Below, in pieces: positions 25,730-34,275 of a DNA stretch of 55,746 bases. Source of the stretch: Brasilonema sennae CENA114 (GTDB lineage: Bacteria > Cyanobacteriota > Cyanobacteriia > Cyanobacteriales > Nostocaceae); assembly GCF_006968745.1 (NCBI RefSeq), contig NZ_CP030118.1, positions 4,218,653-4,274,398 of the forward strand, written 5' to 3'. A program made the translations under genes and the position numbers. Each line of letters opens with the position of its first letter. Position 1 is the first letter of the stretch. A model generated the notes under the pieces. That model made no database searches. It was not told the origin of the DNA and saw nothing but the letters and a program-made list of their open reading frames with translations.

Positions 25730-27415
25730 ATGAGACTTAGCTTGAAAAAGCAGTTAATGGAATTCATTTCCTTAGTCCTGGCAGTATTTGTGACGATTAC
25801 AGCAGTACCCTTTGCTTATTCTCAAACAAATGCTACAAATGGTAATCCAGTTGATGGAATTCCTGTCGTTGTGGGGGATGATCAAATTTTTGTAATCCAG
25901 GCACGAATTGGATCATTCTCAGTAGCAGAGCGCTCGCAAGCAGTCAACACTAGACTCCAAGCCCTAGCTGAGGATGTATCTATTCCAGTTACGGCGCTGA
26001 AGACTCAGGAAGAAGAAAATAGTGTCAATATATTAGCAGGAGAAAAAGTACTTTTTACAGTTACAGAGGCAGATGCTAAAGCCGCAGGCAAACTTAGACA
26101 AGAACTTGCGCGTGAGTATACTAGCAAGATTCAAACTGTGATTAAAAAATATAGACAAGAACATAGCTTAAAGTACATCTTGTTTGGAGTTTTTTACAGC
26201 GTCATTGCCACGATTACTTTATTAATTCTATTTAAATTACTTAATCAGGGCTTCGCACGAATTTTTGCCAGACTTAATCATCATGAACAAACAGTTCCAG
26301 CGATGAGAATCGACAATTTTGAGTTGCTATCTGAAGCTCAGGTTGCCTCTCTACTGACTCGCTTCGCTGAGTTAGTTCGCCTAGCTCTCTGGCTGTGTAT
26401 TCTAGCAGTTTATTTCACCCTTGTTATCAGCTTCTTCCCTTGGACAAGGGGATTGGAAGGCGTCATAGTTAACAACCTGGTTGTTGCTGTTAAGAGTGCG
26501 TGGGAGGGTTTTTTAGCCTATCTCCCAAAATTGTTGATGATTGCTGTGATTATCGTTGTTACTTACTATATCCTTCGCTTTACCCGGCTGGTTCTCAAAG
26601 CCTTAGGCAGGGATAGGACTTTCCCCTGGTTTTATCCAGAGTGGGCAGAACCCACCTACAAGTTAGCAACATTTTTAATTATCGCTTTGGCAGCAGTGGT
26701 GGTGTTTCCTTATCTACCTGGAGCAAAATCTCCTGCATTTCAAGGTATTTCTATTTTTCTGGGGCTTTTGTTGTCACTTGGTTCTTCCGCTGCGGTTGCA
26801 AACATTGTTGCTGGCGTAATTCTCATTTACACGCGATCGTTTCAGGTTGGTAATCGCGTCAAAATTGGCGATGCTATTGGAGATGTTGCAGAAAAGACAC
26901 TTCTGGTAACGCGGATTCGTACTGTCAAGAATGTGGTAATCACAATTCCCAATTCAACAGTTCTCAATAGCCAGGTGACTAACTATAGCGCCTTAGTTCA
27001 AGACTCCGACACACCGCTTGTTTTGCACACAAAATTAACACTGCGTTATGACATACCCTGGCGAAAAGTCCACGAAGTCTTAATTAACGCAGCTCTTGCC
27101 ACTCAACACATCTTGAAAGATCCTACACCGTTCGTGTTACAAACCAGTTTAGATGATTTCTATGTTAGCTATGAGTTGAATGCCCACACTAAAAAACCCC
27201 ACATCATGGCAAGAATCTACTCAGAATTGCATCAGAACATCCAAGACAAGTGTAACGAAGCAGGCATTGAAATCCTCTCGCCTCAATACTATGCGATCCG
27301 GGATGGCAATCAGATCACCATTCCGGAAAACTATCTTTCTCAAGACTACACAGCACCCGGTTTTAAAATTTCTTCTCCAAGTAATGGCTTCAATCAACCC
27401 GACTCACAGAAGTGA
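25730..27415 (+). CDS. Mechanosensitive ion channel of the MscS family
   Basis: A protein of 561 residues. A signal-like segment (residues 10-30) precedes a periplasmic domain (about 31-145). Hydrophobic helices lie near 150-170, 215-240, 260-285, 312-330 and 340-368. The pore-lining helix and the MscS beta domain follow (SAAVANIVAGVILIYTRSFQVGNRVKIGD, then VTRIRTVKNVVITIPNSTVLNSQVTNYS). MscS channels open on membrane tension to release solutes after osmotic downshock. Its position between the permease genes and the ATPase of one amino-acid importer suggests linked control of solute uptake and release. Confidence 0.88.
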   Translation: MRLSLKKQLMEFISLVLAVFVTITAVPFAYSQTNATNGNPVDGIPVVVGDDQIFVIQARIGSFSVAERSQAVNTRLQALAEDVSIPVTALKTQEEENSVNILAGEKVLFTVTEADAKAAGKLRQELAREYTSKIQTVIKKYRQEHSLKYILFGVFYSVIATITLLILFKLLNQGFARIFARLNHHEQTVPAMRIDNFELLSEAQVASLLTRFAELVRLALWLCILAVYFTLVISFFPWTRGLEGVIVNNLVVAVKSAWEGFLAYLPKLLMIAVIIVVTYYILRFTRLVLKALGRDRTFPWFYPEWAEPTYKLATFLIIALAAVVVFPYLPGAKSPAFQGISIFLGLLLSLGSSAAVANIVAGVILIYTRSFQVGNRVKIGDAIGDVAEKTLLVTRIRTVKNVVITIPNSTVLNSQVTNYSALVQDSDTPLVLHTKLTLRYDIPWRKVHEVLINAALATQHILKDPTPFVLQTSLDDFYVSYELNAHTKKPHIMARIYSELHQNIQDKCNEAGIEILSPQYYAIRDGNQITIPENYLSQDYTAPGFKISSPSNGFNQPDSQK

Positions 27416-27498
27416 TCGTCGGCTCAAATCTCATGAGTCATAATAAAAGTGAGAAAATGGAGTAGAACTTTTAACTAATAACTCATGAAAAAATAATT

Positions 27499-28239
27499 AT
27501 GAACCAACAAAAGCCTATTATTATTGCCCAAGATATCCACAAGTGGTATGGTAAGTTTCACGTTCTCCAAGGGGTTAGCTTAACTGTTAATCGTGGAGAA
27601 GTCGTAGTACTGATGGGACCTTCTGGTTCGGGAAAATCGACTTTTATTCGCACCTTTAATGCTTTAGAAGAATATCAACAGGGACGAATTGAAATTGATG
27701 GAATTGACCTTACGAATGACCTACGAAATATTGAGGCAATTCGGCGAGAAGTCGGGATGGTGTTTCAACAGTTCAACTTGTTTCCTCATTTGACAGTATT
27801 GCAAAATATCACTTTGGCACCAACTTGGGTGCGCAAGTGGACCAAAGTCAAAGCAGAAGAAACGGCGATGCAGTTGCTAGAACGAGTCGGAATTTTGGAA
27901 CAAGCACAGAAATATCCAGGACAGTTGTCAGGTGGACAGCAGCAACGAGTAGCTATTGCAAGAGCATTAGCTATGCAGCCTAAAGTTATGCTTTTTGATG
28001 AACCCACTTCCGCTTTAGATCCGGAGATGGTGCGGGAGGTTTTGGACGTTATCAAAACCCTTGCTGCTGATGGTATGACAATGGTTGTTGTCACCCATGA
28101 AGTTGGATTTGCTCGCGAAGCTGCTGACCGCGTGATCTTAATGGATAGCGGTACGATTGTAGAGGAAGCCACACCAAGTATTTTCTTTCAAAGTCCCAAG
28201 CACGATCGCACTCGCAAATTCCTATCTCAAATTCTTTAA
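27499..28239 (+). CDS. Amino-acid ABC transporter ATP-binding protein (AapP/BgtA-like)
   Basis: An ATPase subunit of 246 residues. Walker A is GPSGSGKST (about 39-47), the Q-loop is GMVFQQFNLFPHLTV, the signature is LSGGQQQRVAIARA, Walker B is VMLFDEPTSALD and the H-loop is VVTHEVG. The length and motifs are those of the GlnQ/HisP/AapP group that powers polar amino-acid uptake. It is the likely partner of the natF-natG-natH products, although an MscS gene separates them. The last 32 bases of the gene belong to a 153-bp segment duplicated at 29290-29442. Confidence 0.9.
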   Translation: MNQQKPIIIAQDIHKWYGKFHVLQGVSLTVNRGEVVVLMGPSGSGKSTFIRTFNALEEYQQGRIEIDGIDLTNDLRNIEAIRREVGMVFQQFNLFPHLTVLQNITLAPTWVRKWTKVKAEETAMQLLERVGILEQAQKYPGQLSGGQQQRVAIARALAMQPKVMLFDEPTSALDPEMVREVLDVIKTLAADGMTMVVVTHEVGFAREAADRVILMDSGTIVEEATPSIFFQSPKHDRTRKFLSQIL

Positions 28240-28360
28240 CAAAACCTCAATATCATTGAAACACAAGTAAGTGCGAGAAACGTAGTCTTAACAGACGTAA
28301 CAAACGCAACCAGCTTTTTGCTGGCTGTTCAAAAAATGTGAAAATATCGCCGTAACCCTG
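28208..28360. repeat. Left copy of a 153-bp direct repeat (gene-end duplication)
   Basis: This covers the last 11 codons of the ABC ATPase gene and the sequence after it. It aligns without gaps to 29290-29442, with about 15 substitutions by eye. Sequence at 28280-28360 corresponds to the 3' end of the leftward hydroxylase gene, so this copy carries a dead fragment of that gene. Confidence 0.85.
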
Positions 28361-28512
28361 CTGGAGCATCGCCTTCATGATGTTCTCAGTAATCTCACGT
28401 TATAGTGTGTTATTTATTTGTTGATTTTATATAACTTTATTCTTGAAGCTCTTTTCTATGCTGCTTGAATGTAAATTGATATTAGACACAAATTCGAGCA
28501 AAAAGAAATCTT

Positions 28513-29127
28513 ATGAAGAGAACATTATATTATCATCAGCAATCACATTTTTCTCGAAAGATCCGAATATTGTTGGCAGAGAAAAATTTGATATGTGAAC
28601 TAATTGAAATTAATTTAGTTAATAAACCCCCTGAATTTATCAAAATTTATCCCATTGCTAAAGTACCTGTTTTTGTGGATGAAGATGGCACAGCTATTTG
28701 GGACTCAACACTAATTGCAGAGTATCTAGACGAAACCTATCCACAACCAAATTTTTATCCAAGCGCTCCTCGTCAAAAACTTGAGTGTCGTAAATGGGAA
28801 GAACTGGCAGATACTTTAGGTGAGAATGTTATCAATCTGTGGGTATTAAACTTGACGGGCGATATAGCTCCTACTTATTATCGGACAAAATATGAAACAT
28901 TAATTAATCGCCTTTTACCAATTTTTGAAGAACAACTGCGAACTGCTAAATATTTGTTAGGCGGCGAAAGTTGGACTGTAGCAGACGTAGCAGCGTTATG
29001 TTCTCTAGGTTACTACAGCCTGCGCTTAAATGAGGATTGGCTTCTTGAGTACCCTCATTTGAGAGAATGGTTTGAGAGATTACACGAGCGTGAGTCAGTC
29101 AAGTCAACTATTCCTAGAAAAACTTGA
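28513..29127 (+). CDS. Glutathione S-transferase family protein
   Basis: A protein of 204 residues. The N-terminal thioredoxin-fold domain (1-77) begins LYYHQQSHFSRKIRILLAEK, with the Ser of SHFSRK as the likely catalytic residue. It contains the cis-proline motif KVPVF and the glutathione-contact motif WDSTLIAEYLDE. The C-terminal helical domain (88-200) has AKYLLGGESWTVADVAALC with the N-capping-box Asp. It may conjugate or reduce electrophiles; the substrate is unknown. The gene lies between two 153-bp direct repeats, suggesting it arrived by a later insertion. Confidence 0.88.
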   Translation: MKRTLYYHQQSHFSRKIRILLAEKNLICELIEINLVNKPPEFIKIYPIAKVPVFVDEDGTAIWDSTLIAEYLDETYPQPNFYPSAPRQKLECRKWEELADTLGENVINLWVLNLTGDIAPTYYRTKYETLINRLLPIFEEQLRTAKYLLGGESWTVADVAALCSLGYYSLRLNEDWLLEYPHLREWFERLHERESVKSTIPRKT

Positions 29128-29289
29128 GGTGCTCGCAACTTAAATGCAGACAATGCAAAAAGAATAAAGATGGAATTTCGATTGAGTTAAGTAAGTCGGT
29201 ACAAATAAACCGAACTCTGTAACAGAATGTAAAATGCACGAAATCCTTGCGATTGCTGAGTCCCAAGGGGACACGCTGCGCTTATCTGC

Positions 29290-29442
29290 GCACTCGCAAA
29301 TTCCTATCTCAAATTCTCTAATAAAACCTCAATATCATTGAGATACAAGCGAGTGCGAGAAACGCAACCTCAACAGACGTAACAAACGCAACCAGCCTTT
29401 AGCTGGCTGTTCAAAAAATGTGAAAATATCGCCATAACCCTG
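29290..29442. repeat. Right copy of the 153-bp direct repeat
   Basis: This is the partner of 28208-28360. Here the left part is a fragment of the ABC ATPase 3' end without its gene, and the right part is the true 3' end of the leftward hydroxylase gene. Taken together, the copies suggest that these two genes were once direct convergent neighbours. Confidence 0.85.
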
Positions 29443-29850
29443 GTTAGTTTTTTGGTGATGTTCCCAATGTCTTTCTGGAGTCGTGATAAACAGAATTCGG
29501 CATAAAATCTCTACTAACTTTGGAGTTTGCCAACCCAAGGTAGTCGTGTGTCTCCACCATACATGAAACTGACCAAACAGCAGCCCACACACAACACCAA
29601 TCGGGGAAAAAGACCATAGAACTGCTGCTACGAGTAAGTAAGGTAAAGCACCCAAAATACCATCCAGAAGAACTTGGGAATTAAAAGTTAGGATGGCATA
29701 ATGGCGAAAACTCTTTTTGTAGGAGTGGTGAGTTCGTAAGTGAAGGATACCAAAAACGTGTTCAGGTACGTGATAGCAAAAAGTAGAAAGGAAGTCACCA
29801 ATAATAAGGAGTATCCAAGTACACGCGATCGCCTTAAACATTAATTTCAT
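29335..29850 (-). CDS. Fatty acid hydroxylase/sterol desaturase superfamily membrane protein
   Basis: About 171 residues. Histidine clusters typical of the di-iron membrane hydroxylases are present: HVPEHVFGILHLRTHH, QFHVWWRHTT and RHWEHHQKTNQGYGD. Hydrophobic helices lie between them (KAIACTWILLIIGDFLS; ALPYLLVAAVLWSF). Such enzymes hydroxylate or desaturate lipids or carotenoids at the membrane; the substrate is not evident. Start choice is uncertain: GAGG directly precedes ATG 29850 and is 9 bases before ATG 29841, while an upstream ATG lies at 29877. The C-terminal 36 codons lie within the duplicated 153-bp segment. Confidence 0.75.
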   Translation of the reverse strand: MKLMFKAIACTWILLIIGDFLSTFCYHVPEHVFGILHLRTHHSYKKSFRHYAILTFNSQVLLDGILGALPYLLVAAVLWSFSPIGVVCGLLFGQFHVWWRHTTTLGWQTPKLVEILCRILFITTPERHWEHHQKTNQGYGDIFTFFEQPAKGWLRLLRLLRLRFSHSLVSQ

Positions 29851-29877
29851 CCTCAAATGTTTAGTAATAACCACCAC

Positions 29878-30402
29878 ACAAAAAATCTAAATTTTCTGCT
29901 GTCAGTATTTCCATGGACATATCCTGATTGACGAAAAACAAAATATACAAAAAATCAGTACCGTGAAGTACCTTGCAAGGATTCTCGCTCTCGACTGGAA
30001 TTCTCAGGTTTTGTTGATTTTGTTTTGAATGACAGTTTTAGACTGACTTGTTTTGTGGAATATTTATTGATGATTTTGCATATTGCTAAAAATCTATCGA
30101 TTTTCCGTATTTTATCACAGTTATATTAAATCCGCTATCATAACCCTCTCTTAACCCTTGCATAGTGCGGCTATACGAGATTAGTCAGCGTATGCGCGAA
30201 GGAAGCGCACACTGACTAGTGAAAAAAGTGGGCATGACTCAGATTTAGTATTATTCCTTAGATAGAGTAAGGTACTAAGAGCAAAAGTTAAGTTAAAATT
30301 TGCACAAATTTCGGTTAAAATTTCCTCGTGGATATAAGCAAAAGCCTAACGGAGGTCGCCTACCTTTGGCTTACGCTCCAAAGATGGAATTTCGATTGAG
30401 TT
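29878..30402. other. Intergenic region, 525 bp
   Basis: I find no gene. The region is AT-rich with a short GC-rich palindromic stretch near 30185-30225. The 24-base phrase AAAGATGGAATTTCG followed by ATTGAGTTA occurs at 30380-30403, right at the next start codon, and again at 29167-29190. A promoter for the rightward SGNH gene is expected but was not pinpointed. Confidence 0.45.
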
Positions 30403-31023
30403 ATGTCAAAATATCGACCACAAATCAGGATTTGCTTCCTTGGTGAATCATTTGTCAACGGTACTGGTGATCCTGAGTTTCTTGGATGGACTGGAAGAAT
30501 CTGTGTTCATGCTGCGAGAACAGGCTATGATATCACCTTCTATAATTTAGGAGTTAGGCGGGAAACGAGTACACAGCTAAGACAACGTTGGTTAAAAGAA
30601 GTTTCTTATCGTTTACCAAAAGAGTATGATGGCAGAGTTGTATTTTCTTTTGGAGTGAATGATACAACACTGATAAATGGTAAACCTCGTGTTGAATTAG
30701 CAGATTCAATAGAAAATGTCCGCAGTATTTTGAGTACAGCTAAACAGTTGTATCCTGTTTTAATGGTTGGTCCACCACCATGTGCAGATGAAGAACAGGA
30801 TGGAAGAGACCACAGAATAGTGAATTTATCTAAACAGTTTGCTGTGGTTTGTGATCAACTCAATATACCTTATCTAGATATTTTTCCTATTTTGCAAAAG
30901 TCAAATATTTGGCAAGATGAAGCAAGAAACAATGATGGTGCTCATCCTAGAGCAGGTGGTTATGCAAAATTTGCAGAAATCGTGCAAAGTTGGGACGGTT
31001 GGTTAAATTGGTTTGATCTATAA
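30403..31023 (+). CDS. SGNH/GDSL-family hydrolase
   Basis: A protein of 206 residues. Block I is CFLGESFVNGTGD (GES instead of GDS) with the nucleophile Ser near residue 14. Block II glycine is in YNLGVRRE, block III is FSFGVNDTT (GxND), and block V is NDGAHPRAGGY (DxxH). The catalytic serine, oxyanion glycine and asparagine, and Asp/His are all present, so an active esterase or lipase is expected. No signal peptide is seen, suggesting an intracellular enzyme. Its ATG overlaps a short repeated phrase also found at 29167-29190. The substrate is unknown. Confidence 0.85.
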   Translation: MSKYRPQIRICFLGESFVNGTGDPEFLGWTGRICVHAARTGYDITFYNLGVRRETSTQLRQRWLKEVSYRLPKEYDGRVVFSFGVNDTTLINGKPRVELADSIENVRSILSTAKQLYPVLMVGPPPCADEEQDGRDHRIVNLSKQFAVVCDQLNIPYLDIFPILQKSNIWQDEARNNDGAHPRAGGYAKFAEIVQSWDGWLNWFDL

Positions 31024-31172
31024 AACATCTCGTCAAACAGCGTAGCCTTTGAAAATAGCAGTGATCACAAGCACCAGGGTGATAAAAATAACTGTTTTTG
31101 CTAAAATAATTTACATTATTTTATGTTAAGTTACAAATTGTTTCAGAATGCGCGTATTTTAACAAGACCGAT

Positions 31173-32489
31173 ATGAAGGCAGTTCTCAACTCGGATACCT
31201 CACAACTCACTCGACTATTTTCTAACCTTGAACTCTATGGAAATAAACTCAATCATCAACCAGGTAGTGTTTTAGGAAGTACTGCACTTGTCGCTGGAAC
31301 GACAGTTGGTGCTGGTATCCTCGCATTACCTGCGGTAACTCTGCCATCTGGTGTTGTACCATCGACAGTTCTACTTGTTGGTGTTTGGCTCTACACTTTA
31401 GTTTCAGGTCTTCTGATTGCAGAGGTAACTTTAAACACGATGCGTCTTGTCGGCAGTTCGGGTTCAGGTTTGTTGGTGATGGTTGAGAGGACGCTTGGGA
31501 AGCTGGGTGCGCGCTTTGCTGGTGGTGCGTATCTGTTCTTGCACTATGCCTTGCTTGTTGCTTATGTTAGCCAAGGTGGAAAGATTTTAATATCTGCTGT
31601 TGAAAAAGTGTTAGGTGTGCAGAATAATCTGCCTGCTTGGGTGGGGACAACGGCGTTCACTCTGGTATTTGGTGGCATCATGTACCTTGGGCGAGAAAGA
31701 TTTGTAGAGAAATTAAACAGCGCGTTTGTAGCGATTGTCCTTGTTTCATTTGTTGGACTATTAGTGTTGGCAGGAACGCAGCTTAAGACTTCCTCTTTCT
31801 CATTTCAAGATTGGAGTGCGCTTCCTGCAGCCGTTTCAGTGATGTTTGTGGCGCTCTTTTACAGTAACGTTGTGCCAACAGTTGTCACTCAACTCGAAGG
31901 TGATGTCCGTAAAATACGTCAGTCCATCTTCATTGGTTCTGCGATTCCCTTAATCATGTTCTTGGCTTGGAATGCCGTGATTTTGGGAAGCGTCAGCACT
32001 GATATGCTACAAGGCACTTCTGGTGGCGGAACTGTTTTTGATCCACTGCAAATTCTGCGTGATGGTGGTGCAGGAGAATGGTTAGGAGTGTTAGTGTCCG
32101 TTTTCTCTGAGTTTGCAATTGTCACATCATTTATTGGATTTGTGTATGGCTTGCTGGATTTGTTCAAAGATATTTCAGCATCTAATGAGCCTGCTAAACG
32201 TCTACCGCTTTTTTCACTGATTCTTTTTCCGCCTATGAGTCTTGGGGCGCTTAATCCTAGCATCTTCTTGGCTGCTCTAGACTATGCTGGAACGTTCAGT
32301 ATTTCAGTTTTAGGTGGAATTATTCCGGCATTGATGACTTGGAAGCAACGTCAAGAGCAGGAACAATCAAATAGCATGAGTCAACCGCTTGTTCCTGGTG
32401 GTAAAGTGACGCTGATTGCAATGATTGGCGTTGCGTTGGTTGTGATCGGGAAACAAGTGGTGTTAATGTGGGGTTCGTTTGGACACTAA
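31173..32489 (+). CDS. Aromatic amino-acid permease (Trp/Tyr permease family)
   Basis: A protein of 438 residues with about eleven membrane helices. The first helix begins GSVLGSTALVAGTTVGAGILALPAV, the typical unwound-helix substrate site of the TyrP/Mtr family (hydroxy/aromatic amino-acid permeases). Other family features are VSVMFVALFYSNVVPTVVTQLEGD and the helix FSEFAIVTSFIGFVYGLLDLF. It probably imports tyrosine or tryptophan by proton symport. It lies upstream of the Tyr-processing RiPP cluster, but no operon link is evident across the 440-bp gap. Confidence 0.85.
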   Translation: MKAVLNSDTSQLTRLFSNLELYGNKLNHQPGSVLGSTALVAGTTVGAGILALPAVTLPSGVVPSTVLLVGVWLYTLVSGLLIAEVTLNTMRLVGSSGSGLLVMVERTLGKLGARFAGGAYLFLHYALLVAYVSQGGKILISAVEKVLGVQNNLPAWVGTTAFTLVFGGIMYLGRERFVEKLNSAFVAIVLVSFVGLLVLAGTQLKTSSFSFQDWSALPAAVSVMFVALFYSNVVPTVVTQLEGDVRKIRQSIFIGSAIPLIMFLAWNAVILGSVSTDMLQGTSGGGTVFDPLQILRDGGAGEWLGVLVSVFSEFAIVTSFIGFVYGLLDLFKDISASNEPAKRLPLFSLILFPPMSLGALNPSIFLAALDYAGTFSISVLGGIIPALMTWKQRQEQEQSNSMSQPLVPGGKVTLIAMIGVALVVIGKQVVLMWGSFGH

Positions 32490-32929
32490 TTGTTTGGACT
32501 GCTTCCCGAACTCTCGTCCCTATGTCCTATGGAACAGGCTGCGCTCAGCACGTTCTATCAAGCCTGGTATGTAACATTTTGCTTGATATTAGCATCTTTG
32601 CAGTAGACAAAAATTGAAAAATCATTAAGACATGTTGAATGGAAACTGTCTGGGTGAGAAGATTACTCAGTCAGTAATTCTATTGCTCCAGTACTTTCTA
32701 TAACTAATAAAGAAAAATTGATGCAGTAGTAAAACTGACGACTGTTTAAGCAAAACTACTAGTGCAGTACGGCAGAAATATCTGTTGAGTTTTTGAAAGC
32801 TCAAAACCAGATGTTATGAGTGTAACTCTGTTTTGCCTGATGGCACTAGTTGAGATGGGTAAAATGTGTCAGGCTGCGCCCGCATTTTACCCATCTCAAG
32901 CTGTAATTTAAGTAATCCCAGGAGAAATT
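32490..32929. promoter_or_regulatory. Leader region of the first RiPP precursor
   Basis: Parts of this region recur before the other precursor genes: GCTTGATATTAGC, AAACTGTC(T)GGGTGAGAA, GTAAAACTGACG, GCAAAACTA(C/T)TAGTGCAG, and TTGAG…CTCAA hairpins near 32786-32807 and 33382-33403. The conserved leaders show that precursor plus upstream control sequence was duplicated as a unit. The ribosome-binding site is AGGAGA, 8 bases before the ATG. Confidence 0.6.
32851..32898 (+). promoter_or_regulatory. 16-bp perfect hairpin in the leader of precursor 1
   Basis: TGAGATGGGTAAAATG (32851-32866) pairs fully with CATTTTACCCATCTCA (32883-32898) around a 16-base loop. It ends 31 bases before the start codon. 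The equivalent place before precursor 2 (about 33505) lacks it, so it appears to be a small insertion. No T-run follows, so it is unlikely to be a simple terminator. Confidence 0.7.
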
Positions 32930-33304
32930 ATGTCTCTAGAAGACGTCAAAGCATTCTACCAAAGACTAGGAACTGACGAAGCTTTTCGTACCCAAATTCA
33001 AGGGGTTGATAGTAAGGATCAATGTAGCCAAACAGTCAAAAGTGCTGGCTATGACTTCACCCAAGAAGAATTGCAAGAATATACAGCCGAACTGTTAGAG
33101 TTAGCTGCTGATGAGGATGGTCTGGCTGATTTAGATGAAAAAGAATTGGCAACTGTTTTTGGTGGAATTGTTGCGCAGCCGCTGTATGGAATCATTTATG
33201 AACCACCCATTAAGTGGCCACCCATTAAGTGGCCCATTAAGTTGCCACCCATTAAGCCACCCATTGTTCAGCCTTTATATGGAGTTGTCCTATCGCAAGA
33301 ATAA
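32930..33304 (+). CDS. Nif11-leader RiPP precursor 1 (two PLYG splice-type motifs)
   Basis: A 124-residue precursor peptide. Residues 1-77 are a Nif11-type leader (MSLEDVKAFYQRLGTDEAFR…, ending in an acidic DEKELATVF), with the GG cleavage site at 78-79. The core is unusual: QPLYGIIYEPP at 83-93, then Pro/Ile/Lys/Trp repeats (PPIKW, PPIKW, PIKL, PPIKP), then QPLYGVV at 114-120. PLYG fits the XYG motif at which PlpX-type radical SAM spliceases excise tyramine; the candidate tyrosines are Tyr86 and Tyr117. The maturase gene lies downstream at 34686. 'Nif11' is a family name and implies no nitrogenase role. Confidence 0.9.
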   Translation: MSLEDVKAFYQRLGTDEAFRTQIQGVDSKDQCSQTVKSAGYDFTQEELQEYTAELLELAADEDGLADLDEKELATVFGGIVAQPLYGIIYEPPIKWPPIKWPIKLPPIKPPIVQPLYGVVLSQE

Positions 33305-33339
33305 CTCTAAGGAACTTGAGCAATAAGCTTAAGTTTTTT

Positions 33340-33365
33340 GGGACGGATGCAGGTAAGTCCGTCCC
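33340..33365 (+). terminator. Hairpin after precursor 1
   Basis: GGGACGGA (33340-33347) pairs with TCCGTCCC (33358-33365) around a 10-base loop, 36 bases after the stop. Near-identical hairpins follow precursors 2 and 3. There is no strong T-run after it, so partial termination or mRNA 3'-end protection is more likely than full termination. Confidence 0.6.
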
Positions 33366-33532
33366 TATTTGAAGAAATGTGTTGAGTTTTTGAAAGCTCA
33401 AAACTAGATGTTATCAGCTTAGCCCTCCGGGTTCGGGGGTTCGCAATCGACGGGAACCGCCAAGACTGCGACCCCCTCACTCTGTTTTGCTTGATGGCAC
33501 TAGCTAAAATTTAAGTAATCCCAGGAGAAATT

Positions 33533-33934
33533 ATGTCTTTAGAAGACGTCAAAGCATTCTACCAAAGACTAGGAACTGACGAAGCTTTTCGTACCCAAAT
33601 TCAAGGGGTTAATAGTAAGGATCAATGTAGCCAAACGGTCAAAAGTGCTGGCTATGATTTCACCCAAGAAGAATTGCAAGAATATACAGCCGAACTGTTA
33701 GAGTTAGCTGCTGATGAGGACGAACTGGCAGATTTAGACGAAAAAGAATTGGCAACTGTTTTTGGTGGATTTATTGCACAGCCGCTGTATGGAGTCATTT
33801 ATGAACCACCCATTGGTCGGCCACCCATTAAGCCACCCATTAAGTGGCCACCCATTAAGCCACCCATTGCTCAGCCTTTATATGGAGTTGTTCAGCCTTT
33901 ATATGGAGTTATAAGGCCAGCAGATGAAATTTAA
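33533..33934 (+). CDS. Nif11-leader RiPP precursor 2 (three PLYG splice-type motifs)
   Basis: A 133-residue precursor whose leader (1-79) is nearly identical to precursor 1 (D27N, G64E). The core has QPLYGVIYEPP at 83-93, proline repeats (GRPPIK, PPIKW, PPIKP), then two adjacent motifs QPLYGVV and QPLYGVI at 114-127. Candidate splice tyrosines are Tyr86, Tyr117 and Tyr124. The seven-residue direct repeat at the end looks like a recent duplication of the splice tag. The ribosome-binding site AGGAGA is identical to that of precursor 1. A GGGACGGA hairpin follows (33965-33990). Confidence 0.9.
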   Translation: MSLEDVKAFYQRLGTDEAFRTQIQGVNSKDQCSQTVKSAGYDFTQEELQEYTAELLELAADEDELADLDEKELATVFGGFIAQPLYGVIYEPPIGRPPIKPPIKWPPIKPPIAQPLYGVVQPLYGVIRPADEI

Positions 33935-33964
33935 GTAAGTTTGAGCAATAAGCTTGTGTTTTTT

Positions 33965-33990
33965 GGGACGGATGCAGTTAAGTCCGTCCC
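33965..33990 (+). terminator. Hairpin after precursor 2
   Basis: GGGACGGA (33965-33972) pairs with TCCGTCCC (33983-33990) around a 10-base loop. It is the second copy of the hairpin found after each precursor gene. Confidence 0.6.
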
Positions 33991-34275
33991 TATCTGAATA
34001 AATTAGCTGAGGGTATTTCAATGACCTAGCATTTGGCTTGATATTAGCTTATTGGCAGGAGGCATTGAATCTAAACTGTCTAGGTGAGAAAATTATTAAC
34101 AATGTTATACTGCTTACATGTTTTCACTTAAGCAGTAGAAAACAATTGATGCCGTCGTAAAACTGACGGCTGGTTAAGCAAAACTATTAGTGCAGCACGG
34201 CAGAATGCTGAAATATTTATTGCAGCATGGTTGCGTAATCGCACTAGTTGTATTTAACTCATCCTAAGAGGAATT

